Positions 7,472-15,995 of a stretch of DNA of 64,000 nt are shown here, piece by piece. Where the stretch lies: the NCBI RefSeq assembly GCF_030397665.1, contig NZ_JAPUBT010000006.1, positions 124,001 to 188,000 of the forward strand, given 5' to 3'. How positions within the stretch are numbered: the first letter of the stretch is position 1; every line of letters begins with the position of its first letter. A program made the position numbers and the translations under genes. The DNA is from Janthinobacterium sp. SUN073 (lineage in GTDB: Bacteria > Pseudomonadota > Gammaproteobacteria > Burkholderiales > Burkholderiaceae_D). A model generated the notes under the pieces. The model saw only the letters and a list, made by a program, of their open reading frames with translations, was not told the DNA's origin and ran no database searches.

Positions 7472-9610
7472 ATGACGCCAGCCACAACACCTACATATGG
7501 CCCCCTGAGCCGGGCGGCCCACTGGCTGGCGCTGGCGCTGCAGGACTGGCGCACGACGGAAGGCGAACGCTGGATCTACGTCGGCAAAACCCTGATCGCC
7601 GCGTTCTGCGCGCTGTGGCTGGCCTACCGCCTGGGACTCGATTCGCCCAGCACGGCGATGACCACCACCATCATCCTGGCCCTGCCCAGCAGCGGCATGG
7701 TGCTGGAAAAAAGCTTTTACCGCCTGTGCGGCACCCTGCTGGGCTGCCTGGCCGCGCTGACCCTGATCGGCCTGTTCCCGCAGCAGCCCGTACTGCTGTT
7801 CGCCGGCCTGGCCCTGTGGGTGGGCCTGTGCACGAGCGGATCGGCCCTGCACCGCAATGCCCAGTCGTATGTGTACGTGCTGGCCGGCTACACGGCCTGC
7901 ATGATCGTGTTGCCCGCCATCGAGCAACCGATGCAGGTGTTCTCGCTGGCCGTCACGCGCGTGGCCGAAGTCGGCCTGGGCATCATCTGCTCGGCCGTCG
8001 TCTCCAGCGTGCTGCTGCCGCGTCACCAGGGCACCCAGGTGATGCGCACGGTGCAGGCGCGCTATGGCAAGTTCCTCACCTTTTGCCAGGACGTGCTGCA
8101 GCAAAAGCTCACGCCGGCGCAGGTGGAATTGACGCATTTGCAGTTTGCCGCCGACGTGGCGGCGCTGGAACTGGGCCGCTCGGCCGCGCTGTTCGAAGTG
8201 ACCAGCAAAGTGGGTCACGTGCGTGCGCAAAACCGCAAGCTGCACGCCTTCAACGCCACCTTCATGACGGCGCTGACCACCTTCTATACCTTTCACCGCC
8301 TGTTCGACCGCCTGCAGCGCGATGGCGAAACCCAGGTCATGCAGGCGTGCGCGCCCCTGTACGCCATCGTCGCCGAGGCGCTGCAAGCGACGCCTTCGCA
8401 AGACTCGCTCGATACCATGCAGCGGCATCTGCAAACGGCGCTGACGCAGGCGCGCACAGATATGGAAGCGGCTCCAGTCGCGCATGCGCAGCGCATCGAC
8501 TTCGACACCGTGTGCGAGTTGCTGGAACGCTTCGCGCGCGACATGAGCCGCTTTCACGAAGTGTATTTCAGCCTCGTCCATGACACGCCGCTCGATGTCA
8601 GCACGCCGCAGGCGTATGCGCCGAAGACGCCGCCCGCGCTGGTCATCGCCAGCGGCGCGCGCGCGGCCATCAGCCTGGCCCTGCTGGCGCTGGGCGCCTA
8701 TTTCCTCGCCTGGCCCTACGCCAGCACGGCGATGCTGATGGCGGCCGTGTTCTGCGCGCTGGCCTCGTCCTCGCCGCGCCCCATCATGATGATCCGGCAA
8801 GTGCTGACAGGCTTTCTGATCGCCATGCCGCTATCGCTCGTCTGCGTGTACTTCGTGCTGCTGCACGGCGACGGCTTCCCCATGCTGGTACTCAGTTTCA
8901 CCCCCTTCCTCGCCGTCGGCCTGTACCTGATGACCAATCCCGCCAAGCTGGGCGTGGGCCTGGGCGTGTCGACCTTCATCACGCAGATGGCGCCGCTGAA
9001 CGTCATGCGCGTCGATGGCGCGGCGTTCCTGAACACGGGCATGGCGCTGATCATCGGCCTGATGCTGGCCGCCCTCGTGTTTGCCGTGCTGCTGCCCGAG
9101 CACACGATGGGCCACAAGGACCACATCGGCCGCGCCCTGTGGCGCGAAGCGCTGCATGCGTGCACGGCGCCCGCGCGAAGAGTCAAGCACCGATTCGACA
9201 ACCGCGTGCGCGACCTCCTCAGCCAGCTCAATGCGGCGGCAGGACCGGCGCCGGGCGTGGCCACGCGCGCCGTCGTGCGCCAGGCCTTGACCCTGCTGGA
9301 AATCGGCCACTCGGTGATCGAACTGCGCGAACTGATCGCCAGCGCCCAGCCCAGCCCTGCGCGTGACGCCCTGCAGCGCTGCGTGGACAGCATCGCCGCC
9401 TGGCTGCGCACGCGCGGCGACGCGCAACTGCAGGGGGCGCTGGCCGCCACCCTGCAGGCGGGCGCCGTGGTGCGCTCCGCCCAAGCCGCCCGCGACACGC
9501 TGCCGGAACGGGACGTGCGCCTGCAGACCGCACTGGTCGACCTGCATTCGATCTACACCTCATTACTCGACCATATGGCGCCTGGCGCCGGAGACCACCA
9601 TGCCACGTGA
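7472..9610 (+). CDS. FUSC-family inner membrane efflux pump (AaeB-like)
   Basis: 712 residues with the FUSC layout. A first block of about six membrane helices (residues 40-185, including STAMTTTIILALPSSGMVLE) is followed by a soluble helical domain of about 200 residues, a second helix block (about 390-545) and a cytoplasmic tail. E. coli AaeB exports p-hydroxybenzoic acid with AaeA. The next two genes encode the matching DUF1656 (AaeX-like) and HlyD (AaeA-like) partners, so aromatic acid efflux is the best-supported role. Its 3' end overlaps the next gene by 11 bases. Confidence 0.88.
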   Translation: MTPATTPTYGPLSRAAHWLALALQDWRTTEGERWIYVGKTLIAAFCALWLAYRLGLDSPSTAMTTTIILALPSSGMVLEKSFYRLCGTLLGCLAALTLIGLFPQQPVLLFAGLALWVGLCTSGSALHRNAQSYVYVLAGYTACMIVLPAIEQPMQVFSLAVTRVAEVGLGIICSAVVSSVLLPRHQGTQVMRTVQARYGKFLTFCQDVLQQKLTPAQVELTHLQFAADVAALELGRSAALFEVTSKVGHVRAQNRKLHAFNATFMTALTTFYTFHRLFDRLQRDGETQVMQACAPLYAIVAEALQATPSQDSLDTMQRHLQTALTQARTDMEAAPVAHAQRIDFDTVCELLERFARDMSRFHEVYFSLVHDTPLDVSTPQAYAPKTPPALVIASGARAAISLALLALGAYFLAWPYASTAMLMAAVFCALASSSPRPIMMIRQVLTGFLIAMPLSLVCVYFVLLHGDGFPMLVLSFTPFLAVGLYLMTNPAKLGVGLGVSTFITQMAPLNVMRVDGAAFLNTGMALIIGLMLAALVFAVLLPEHTMGHKDHIGRALWREALHACTAPARRVKHRFDNRVRDLLSQLNAAAGPAPGVATRAVVRQALTLLEIGHSVIELRELIASAQPSPARDALQRCVDSIAAWLRTRGDAQLQGALAATLQAGAVVRSAQAARDTLPERDVRLQTALVDLHSIYTSLLDHMAPGAGDHHAT

Positions 9611-9800
9611 ATTCGCCCTGTTCGGAATCCTGATTCCTACCCTGCTGCCCCTGTTCATCCTCAGCATCGGCCTGCAAACCCTGCTCGACCGCGTGCTGGG
9701 CTGGCTGGGTGTGTACCGCATGGTGTGGCATCCGTCGCTGGCGCGGCTGTGCATCTTCATCGCCATCTTCGGCGCACTGGCTTTATCGCTGTACAAATAA
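9600..9800 (+). CDS. DUF1656 small membrane protein (AaeX-like)
   Basis: 66 residues with two hydrophobic segments and the DUF1656 pattern PREFALFGILIPTLLPLF. The ATG lies within the end of the FUSC gene (11-base overlap), showing translational coupling. Such proteins regularly accompany AaeA/AaeB pumps as a small membrane subunit of unknown mechanism. Confidence 0.82.
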   Translation: MPREFALFGILIPTLLPLFILSIGLQTLLDRVLGWLGVYRMVWHPSLARLCIFIAIFGALALSLYK

Positions 9801-9848
9801 CCTTCGAATAAAAAGAATGTTCAACTCAATCAAGGAAAAGCTGCCGAC

Positions 9849-10745
9849 ATGGTAAACAAACTGACCCGCTATGCCATCACCTTGCTGCTACTGGCCGCAG
9901 CCCTGTGGATAGGCAAGACCGTCTGGGACCGCTACATGGAGTCGCCGTGGACGCGCGACGGCCGCATCAAGGCCGATATCGTCAACATCAGCGCCGACGT
10001 GGCCGGCACCGTCACGGACGTGCTGGTGCGCGACAACCAGGTGGTGCAAAAAGGCGACGTGCTGTTCGTCGTCGACAAGGAACGCTATGCCAGCGCGCTG
10101 GCGCAGGCCGACGCCGTGCTGGCCACGCAAAAAACGGAAATGGGCCGCCGCGGCAAGGAAGCGCAGCGCCGCGCCAGTCTCGACGCCAGCATCATCTCGA
10201 CGGAAAGCCGCGAAAGCGCCGCCTTTGCCGCCAGCTCGGCCTCGTCGCAAGTGCAGGCCGCCGTGGCCGCGCGCGCGCTGGCCCAGTTGAACCTGGAACG
10301 CACCACCGTGCGTGCGCCCGTCAGCGGCTACGTGACGAACCTGAACGTGCACAAGGGCGATTTCGCCGCCGTCGGCGCCCCCAAGCTGGCCGTCATCGAC
10401 AGCGCCTCGTACTACGTCGTCGGCTACTTCGAAGAGACCAAGCTGGGCATGCTGGCGCAGGACGACAAGGCGGAAATGAATCTGATGAGCGGCGGCACCC
10501 TGCATGGCCACATCGAGAGCATCGCGCGCGGCATCACCGACCGCGACGCCGCCACGGGCCGTGAATTGCTGGCCGACGTCAATCCCACCTTCAACTGGGT
10601 GCGCCTGGCGCAGCGCGTGCCCGTGCGCATCCACATCGACGAGCAAGACAGGAACCAGGTCCTGGTGGCCGGCACCACCTGCACCGTGGTGATCACACCC
10701 CACTCGGCACCCGCGCCCAAGCCTGCTGCGGCACACCCCGCATGA
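9849..10745 (+). CDS. HlyD/AaeA-family periplasmic adaptor of the efflux pump
   Basis: 298 residues: one N-terminal membrane anchor (about residues 8-26), then SPWTRDGRIKADIVNISADV, which opens the lipoyl half-motif. A coiled-coil hairpin rich in Ala, Arg and Lys (about 80-145) and the closing lipoyl/barrel segment TTVRAPVSGYVTNLNVHKGD follow. It bridges the FUSC pump to the outer membrane channel. The stop codon overlaps the start of the LysR gene (ATGA). Confidence 0.9.
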   Translation: MVNKLTRYAITLLLLAAALWIGKTVWDRYMESPWTRDGRIKADIVNISADVAGTVTDVLVRDNQVVQKGDVLFVVDKERYASALAQADAVLATQKTEMGRRGKEAQRRASLDASIISTESRESAAFAASSASSQVQAAVAARALAQLNLERTTVRAPVSGYVTNLNVHKGDFAAVGAPKLAVIDSASYYVVGYFEETKLGMLAQDDKAEMNLMSGGTLHGHIESIARGITDRDAATGRELLADVNPTFNWVRLAQRVPVRIHIDEQDRNQVLVAGTTCTVVITPHSAPAPKPAAAHPA

Positions 10746-11653
10746 GTCGCGGCGGCGGCGCCGGGCGCCTGGCGGAAATCGCCCTGTTCCTCGACGCTGC
10801 GGCGCTGGGCAGCTTTTCCGCGGCCGGCCGCAAGCACGGCCTGTCGCCGGCCGCCGCCAGCGCCGCCATCGCGCGCCTGGAAACGGCGCTGGGCGCCACG
10901 CTGTTCGAACGCACCACGCGCCAGTTGCGCTTGACGCAAGAGGGTTTGCACTACCGCCAGTACAGCGAACAGGCGCTGGACTTGCTGGCGCAGGCGGAAG
11001 ACGGCTTGCATGCGGGCGGCGGCGTGCGCGGCCAGGTGCGCATCTCGGCGCCGTCCAACATCGGCCGCCAGCTGCTGCTGCCCATGCTCGACCGCTTTGC
11101 CGCGCTGCACCCGCAGCTGCGCCATGCGCTGACCCTGACGGACGCCACGGCCAATCTGGTGCAGGACGACGTCGACCTGGCCATCCGCTACGGCGAACTG
11201 CCAGACAGCGACATGGTGGCGCGCCTGCTGCACCCTGGCCGGCGCGTCGTGTGCGTATCTCCCGCGCTGGCCGCCAGGGTGGGCTTGCCGGCCACGCCGC
11301 GCGACCTGGCGTCGCTGCCGACGCTGGTGCTGACGGCGGGCGACGGCGCGCCGCAGGAATGGCGCTACCGCGAAAACGGCAAGCGCCACAGCCTGCGCCT
11401 GCAAGGGGCCTGGCACAGCAACGACGGGGAAATCCTGCGCCGCTGGGCCGTGGCCGGCCATGGCTATGCCTACAAATCCCTGCTCGACATCGGCGACGAC
11501 CTGCGCGCAGGGCGCTTGCAGACGGTGCTCGACGAATATTTTGCCGACAGCGTCCCCTTGCACCTGCTGTATCGGCGCAGCCGCTTCCAGCCACCGCGCG
11601 TCGCCCTGCTGGCCGACTTCCTGCTGCGGCAATTCGCCGCGCTGCAAGCCTGA
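10742..11653 (+). CDS. LysR-family transcriptional regulator
   Basis: 303 residues. The N-terminal winged helix-turn-helix is clear (FLDAAALGSFSAAGRKHGLS, then IARLETALGATLFERTTRQL), followed by a substrate-binding fold with DLAIRYGELPDSDMVARLL. The sequence pattern resembles the CrgA/DmlR-like subgroup. Its start overlaps the adaptor gene by four bases, so it is co-transcribed with the pump. The cluster therefore carries two regulators, MarR at the head and LysR at the tail. Confidence 0.88.
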   Translation: MSRGGGAGRLAEIALFLDAAALGSFSAAGRKHGLSPAAASAAIARLETALGATLFERTTRQLRLTQEGLHYRQYSEQALDLLAQAEDGLHAGGGVRGQVRISAPSNIGRQLLLPMLDRFAALHPQLRHALTLTDATANLVQDDVDLAIRYGELPDSDMVARLLHPGRRVVCVSPALAARVGLPATPRDLASLPTLVLTAGDGAPQEWRYRENGKRHSLRLQGAWHSNDGEILRRWAVAGHGYAYKSLLDIGDDLRAGRLQTVLDEYFADSVPLHLLYRRSRFQPPRVALLADFLLRQFAALQA

Positions 11654-11662
11654 CGGCCGCCC

Positions 11663-12193
11663 TTACTGCGGCAGCACGCCCAGCTGGCGCAAGAGGGTCA
11701 GGTTGTCTTCCAGGTGCCAGTTGTCGCTGATGCGCCCCTGCGCGTCGACCTGGTACAGATCAAACGCGTAAAAGTCGATGGCTTGTCCCTGGCCGCGCAG
11801 CTCGCCCTGCGGCGTAGGGAAGACGCCCGTGAAGCGGCCCGTGAAATGCAGGCGCAGGGTCACCCGGCTTCCTGCCACCAGCATCTCCTCGATGGCCACC
11901 TGCAAGTCCGGCACGGCCGCGTGAAACACTTGCGACGCCTGCAGCGGACCGGCCAATCCCTGCGGACGGCCGGCGGGCAGGGTGCGGTCAATAAAATCGT
12001 CGGCCAGCGCCAGGCGCGCCAGGGCCGGATCGCCGCTCTGCCAGAACGCGGCATAGCGGCGCGCCGCCAGCGCCACCGTGTCGGTGACGGCGGCACCGGC
12101 AAGGTGGGCCGGCGTGGGCAGGTTGGCGGCGGCATGGGCTGGCGCGGCGGCCAGCAGCGACAGGGCCAGGATGGCGGGAGCAAGGGTCGGCAT
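11663..12193 (-). CDS. Secreted SnoaL-like ester cyclase/NTF2-fold protein
   Basis: 176 residues with a signal peptide ending AHAA, followed by an NTF2-like fold of SnoaL type: RYAAFWQSGDPALARLALADDFIDRT, RVTLRLHFTGRFTGVF and the closing ISDNWHLEDNLTLLRQLG. SnoaL-like domains are widespread and catalytically diverse, so the substrate cannot be named. It converges on the LysR gene with a gap of nine bases. Confidence 0.72.
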   Translation of the reverse strand: MPTLAPAILALSLLAAAPAHAAANLPTPAHLAGAAVTDTVALAARRYAAFWQSGDPALARLALADDFIDRTLPAGRPQGLAGPLQASQVFHAAVPDLQVAIEEMLVAGSRVTLRLHFTGRFTGVFPTPQGELRGQGQAIDFYAFDLYQVDAQGRISDNWHLEDNLTLLRQLGVLPQ

Positions 12194-12307
12194 GATAAAT
12201 CCAGGTTGGTTGATCGGTGTGCAGTTGGCACCCCGCCATTCTGGATTTAATCACCCTATTTGATAATTAGCCTGTCAATTGAAGCAATCGCTCACCAAAT
12301 TTGAAAA

Positions 12308-13054
12308 TCAGCGTCCGCCCGCCACGTCGAGAATGCTGCCCGTCACATAGCTCGCTCCTGGCCCCAGCAGGTACAGGATGGCATCGGCGATTTCTTCCGG
12401 CTCGCCACCGCGCTGCATCGGCACGCCGGACGCCAGGCGCGCCACCCGCCCCGGCTCGCCGCCAGACGCGTGGATGTCCGTATAGATGATGCCGGGCCGC
12501 ACGCCGTTGACGCGGATGCCTTCGGCCGCCACTTCCTTCGCCAGCCCGAGGGTCAAGGTATCGACGGCGCCTTTCGAGGCCGCGTAATCGATGTATTCGC
12601 CCGGGGAGCCAATGCGCGCGGCTACCGACGAGACATTCACGATGCGCCCGCCCTGCCCGCCATTGGCCGTCGACATGCGCCGCACGGCCTGCTGGCAGCA
12701 CAGGAAATAACTGATCACGTTGGTGCGCAGCACGCGTTCCAGGCGCTGCACGGAAATGTCGGCCAGCCGGCATTTCTGCTCCAGCACGCCCACATTGTTG
12801 ACCAGCGCCGTCAAGGTCCCCAGGCGCGCATCGACTTCGTCGAACAGCCGTTCCACGTCCGCTGCTTCGCCCACGTCAGCCCGCACGGCGATCGCTTCGC
12901 CGCCGCCAGCGACGATGCGCGCGCACAGGTCTTCGGCCGCCTGCGCGTCGCGCACATAGTTGATGCACACGGCATAGCCCTGGCGCGCCGCCAGCAGCGC
13001 AGTCGCCGCGCCGATGCCGCGACTGCTGCCGGTAATCAGGATCACTTCCTTCAT
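12308..13054 (-). CDS. SDR-family NAD(P)-dependent oxidoreductase
   Basis: 248 residues of a classical short-chain dehydrogenase. The cofactor motif TGSSRGIG is near residue 8, NNVG lies near 86, the catalytic Ser is in VNVSSVAA, and the Tyr/Lys pair is in YAASK. The C-terminal VTGSILDVAGG is typical. Overall it resembles the E. coli YgfF type. The acidic or basic residue that sets NAD versus NADP preference is not diagnostic here, and the substrate is unknown. The start follows GGAGGAACG. Confidence 0.87.
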   Translation of the reverse strand: MKEVILITGSSRGIGAATALLAARQGYAVCINYVRDAQAAEDLCARIVAGGGEAIAVRADVGEAADVERLFDEVDARLGTLTALVNNVGVLEQKCRLADISVQRLERVLRTNVISYFLCCQQAVRRMSTANGGQGGRIVNVSSVAARIGSPGEYIDYAASKGAVDTLTLGLAKEVAAEGIRVNGVRPGIIYTDIHASGGEPGRVARLASGVPMQRGGEPEEIADAILYLLGPGASYVTGSILDVAGGR

Positions 13055-13103
13055 CGTTCCTCCGGAATGGTTGTGGCTTCATGATACCCGCAACCAGCAG
13101 ACG

Positions 13104-13127
13104 TAAAAAAGCCCGCACAAAGCGGGC
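13104..13127 (-). terminator. Rho-independent terminator
   Basis: Read on the minus strand, GCCCGC / GCGGGC with a five-base loop is followed by six T residues. It lies beyond the structured repeat downstream of the gene at 13276. Confidence 0.75.
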
Positions 13128-13155
13128 AGTTTTCCTATCCATCCCTCATCGTCAC

Positions 13156-13275
13156 AACACCGGAGAAAATCGTAGCGAGCGGCAGTGATTTGTGGCCGAG
13201 AAGCGCAACCGTACTCTAGTACGGTGAGCATCGCCGGCCGCAAAGCGCGACGCGCAGTAGATTTTATCCGGTGTT
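13156..13275. repeat. Structured intergenic repeat, copy 1
   Basis: A 90-nt core (13171-13260), opening with CGTAGCGAGCGGCAGTG and closing with CGCGCAGTAG, is nearly identical to the element at 38374-38463. It contains a perfect internal hairpin, ACCGTAC / GTACGGT with a TCTA loop. The core is enclosed by inverted arms, AACACCGGAGAAAAT and ATTTTATCCGGTGTT, which pair at 14 of 15 positions. The element begins immediately after the stop codon of the small membrane gene at 13276. It does not look like a gene; an interspersed palindromic element or an RNA structure is likely. Confidence 0.85.
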
Positions 13276-13500
13276 CTATGACCGGAAATGCGTCATGGCG
13301 TAAGTGAGATGCTGCCACCAGTGTTCGCGCGACTGCACGGACGCCAGGCATTTTGCGTCGACCTCGTTCTTGAACGCGGGGTCCACGCATGCCTTGGTCA
13401 CCAGCGCATTACGCTGGTTTTCCACGTTGACGACGGCAAGCGCCAGCCACGCCACGAGGGCGAGGGCCAGTACGCACAAGGTCCAGGGCAGCTGTTTCAT
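13276..13500 (-). CDS. Small single-pass membrane protein, paralog of the gene at 4232
   Basis: 74 residues: an N-terminal membrane helix (about residues 5-25), then a conserved domain with ENQRNALVTKAC, a second Cys in AKCLASVQ, and SREHWWQHLTYAM. This matches the C-terminal domain of the protein at 4232-4537. The ATG follows GGAGAGCGCC. It lies 12 bases after dsbA on the same strand, so it is probably co-transcribed with it. This is interesting because its two cysteines would face the periplasm. No function is known to me. Confidence 0.75.
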   Translation of the reverse strand: MKQLPWTLCVLALALVAWLALAVVNVENQRNALVTKACVDPAFKNEVDAKCLASVQSREHWWQHLTYAMTHFRS

Positions 13501-13512
13501 GGCGCTCTCCGC

Positions 13513-14184
13513 TTACTTCTTCGCTGGCGCGGGAGCGCGCTCTTTCAGGGTGCGCGCCACCAGTTCATCCATCACGCGCAGGGTTGCATCCTGCGTCTGG
13601 CGCTCGGACTGGCCTGGACGCGACAATTGCGCCGGCGACGTGACGAAGCGGCCATCGATGACGATGGTCGGCGCGCTTTCGATCTTGCTGGCGGCGATCA
13701 GCTGCTCGTTGCGTTTCAGCTTGGTCTGCACACCGAACGAATTGAACATATCCAGGTATTTCGCCTTGTCGATGCCGTTCTTGACCAGCAGGTCGAGGAT
13801 GGCGTCATCGCGGTTCAGGCGGTTGCGCTCGACGTGGATGGCGCGGAAGATCTTGTCGTGGAACTGGTCCAGCTGGCCCATCGCTTCCAGGGTGGCATAC
13901 GCGTGCGCCTGCGGGTCTTTCGGGCCGGTGGCGGCCAGGTGGATGCGGCGGAAGGCGATCTTGTCGCCCTGTTTCTTGACCCAGTCATGCATCAGCGGAT
14001 CGAGCACGTAGCAGTGCGGGCAGGAATACATGAAGTACTCCACCACTTCCACCTTCTTGCCCGTGTCCGTGCGCACTGGCGTAGGGAGCGTGGTAAAGCC
14101 GGTATCGGCCGCCATGGCGCCGCCGGTGGCCGCCACCAGGGTGACGGCGGCAAGCAGGGGGCGCAAGAAACGCAGAAAACGCAT
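13513..14184 (-). CDS. dsbA: Thiol:disulfide interchange protein DsbA
   Basis: 223 residues with a signal peptide ending AMAA, then a thioredoxin fold with the active site CPHC in VEYFMYSCPHCYVLDP. The cis-proline loop is IESAPTIVIDG, and a helical insert lies between them. DsbA introduces disulfides into exported proteins in the periplasm and is recycled by DsbB. The ATG follows AAGGATTATT. It leads a two-gene unit with the small membrane gene downstream. Confidence 0.92.
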   Translation of the reverse strand: MRFLRFLRPLLAAVTLVAATGGAMAADTGFTTLPTPVRTDTGKKVEVVEYFMYSCPHCYVLDPLMHDWVKKQGDKIAFRRIHLAATGPKDPQAHAYATLEAMGQLDQFHDKIFRAIHVERNRLNRDDAILDLLVKNGIDKAKYLDMFNSFGVQTKLKRNEQLIAASKIESAPTIVIDGRFVTSPAQLSRPGQSERQTQDATLRVMDELVARTLKERAPAPAKK

Positions 14185-14331
14185 AATAATCCTTCATCAT
14201 AAAGTAGTCGTGAACGGGGCGAGATTACCACTTTTTGCGCTGGACTATGAAGCCCGGGCGGAAAAAAGCCGTATTTATCGCCCCGCTCTGCGCCCGCTTA
14301 AGCCGCATTTAAGCCCCGCTGCGCCTCTGTC

Positions 14332-15897
14332 TCAGAAATGGTAGCGCGCCGACACGCGCAGCTGGCGCGCATCGTTGAGGTAAATGCTGGAATGGCAACC
14401 GGGCGCATCGCCGTAATGGCGGCGGTTGGCCAGGTTGCTGCCGGCCAGTTCCAGCTCCCAGGCACCCAGCTTGCGCACATAGCGCCCGTCCACGGTGGCG
14501 AATGCGGGCACTTGCGCCAGGCAGCTGTTGTCGAAATCGGGGCCATAGCGCAGGGCACGCAGCCATTGCACGCCCACGTCGGCACTGGCGCCGGCCTGCC
14601 CCGTCCAGTACAGGCGCAGGCTGGCCAGGGTCTTGGGCACGAGGGCGATATCCGGGCCGTCGTAGGTGTAATCGTCATAGCGCGCATGCACTTGCCGTAC
14701 CTGAGCGTCGAGGCGCCAGTCGCGCGCCAGCGCCATGCCCGCCTCGATGGCGATACCAGCGCGGCGCGAGGGGTCGAGGTTGCCCGCAAAGCCCAGCTGG
14801 CCCAGGCTCGGGTCGAAGACGATCTGGTTGCTCAGGCGCTCGCTGAACACGCGCACGGAAGCGCTGCGCGCCGCGTCGCCGAAGGTAGCACCCACTTCCG
14901 TTTCGCGCCGCAGCTGTCCCGCCAGAGGGCGGTAGCCGGCGCGGGTATAGCCATCGTCATCGATGCGGTAGCTGCGCGCGGCCTTGGCGTACACGCTCAG
15001 TTGCGGGCGCAGCTGCAGGCTGCCCTGCACGTCCCAGGCGTTCTGGTTTTCCCAGTCGCTGCCGCCGGCGGGCATGTCGGCCGGATCGAGCTGGAACTGT
15101 TCATGCCGCAAGCCCAGCAGCAGACGCGGCACATATGCACCGCCGAACGCCAGCTCTTCGCGCAGCAGCAGCGCGCGCGAATACTGCCGGCGCCGTGCAT
15201 CGCCATCACGGCCCGAACGCCGCTCCCACTGCATCAGGTCCAGGCCCACTTCCGTATCCGTGCCCACGCCGCCCACCTTGCCGTAATGGCGCACGCGGGG
15301 CGCCAGTTGCCGGCGGCGGCTGCTGTACCTCGATTCGCTGCTGCCGTCCTCGCCCGCATACTGGGCCGTGGCGCGCTTTTCCCGCTGCGACAGCTCCACG
15401 CCCAGTTCGACATTGCCCACGTAGCGCTGCACGAAGGCGCTGGCGCGCCGCACTTCATAGCGGTACAAGTCTTCCGGGCGGGCCGCCAGCAAGGCCAGGA
15501 ACGGCGCCTCGGGCGCGCGATAGCGGGTCTCCTGGTTCAGCTGGTCGGCGCTGAAGCCGAAACGGCCCTGGCGCAGCTTCCATTCCGCGCCACCGTTGAA
15601 GCCGCGCTGGTGAAACACGCTGCCATCGCGGTAATTACCATTGCGCAGCCCGTCGATGGCCACATCGAGCATCATGCCCCCCTGGTCGCGCGACAGGGCG
15701 CCGCGCACGCTGTGCTGGCCGCCCTGCGCCAGTTCGGTGGACACGTCGCCATGCGTGACACCGGCTGCGCCGCCGTCCTGCTGCACGGATGGCGGCGCGG
15801 CCGGCGATTCAAGCTCTTGCGCGCACGCCGGCATGGCCAGGGCGCACAGCAGCAAGGTACGCGTGGCGATGGTCAGGGCGGGAAGGGCAGGCATCAT
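14332..15897 (-). CDS. TonB-dependent-receptor-like outer membrane barrel lacking a recognisable plug
   Basis: 521 residues with a signal peptide ending ACAQ. Only about 40 residues later beta-strand repeats begin (QHSVRGALSRDQGG, WKLRQGRFGFSADQLN). The C-terminal half has receptor features: TEVGATFGDAARSASVRVF, FAGNLDPSRRAGIAIEAGM, ATVDGRYVRKLGAWELELAG-type text and a final aromatic ARYHF for Bam assembly. Typical receptors have a 130-150 residue plug domain before the barrel, and none is visible here. It may be a plug-less porin-like derivative or a shortened receptor. The second ATG (15894) is an equally possible start. Confidence 0.7.
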   Translation of the reverse strand: MMPALPALTIATRTLLLCALAMPACAQELESPAAPPSVQQDGGAAGVTHGDVSTELAQGGQHSVRGALSRDQGGMMLDVAIDGLRNGNYRDGSVFHQRGFNGGAEWKLRQGRFGFSADQLNQETRYRAPEAPFLALLAARPEDLYRYEVRRASAFVQRYVGNVELGVELSQREKRATAQYAGEDGSSESRYSSRRRQLAPRVRHYGKVGGVGTDTEVGLDLMQWERRSGRDGDARRRQYSRALLLREELAFGGAYVPRLLLGLRHEQFQLDPADMPAGGSDWENQNAWDVQGSLQLRPQLSVYAKAARSYRIDDDGYTRAGYRPLAGQLRRETEVGATFGDAARSASVRVFSERLSNQIVFDPSLGQLGFAGNLDPSRRAGIAIEAGMALARDWRLDAQVRQVHARYDDYTYDGPDIALVPKTLASLRLYWTGQAGASADVGVQWLRALRYGPDFDNSCLAQVPAFATVDGRYVRKLGAWELELAGSNLANRRHYGDAPGCHSSIYLNDARQLRVSARYHF

Positions 15898-15995
15898 GGC
15901 GGTAAGCTGGGTGCGCTACCGGGGCACGCACGGTAGTGTAACGGGAGGATGGCAAAAGCGAATCATTATACGCACGGCGTGCGCCGCTGGGGCCG

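Noticed and set aside
13079..13390. A minus-strand frame containing MLTVLEYGCASRPQITAARY, similar to one at 38288-38494
   Set aside because: The similarity arises only because both frames run through the same structured DNA repeat. They have different flanks and no start signals, and copy 1 overlaps the better-supported small gene.
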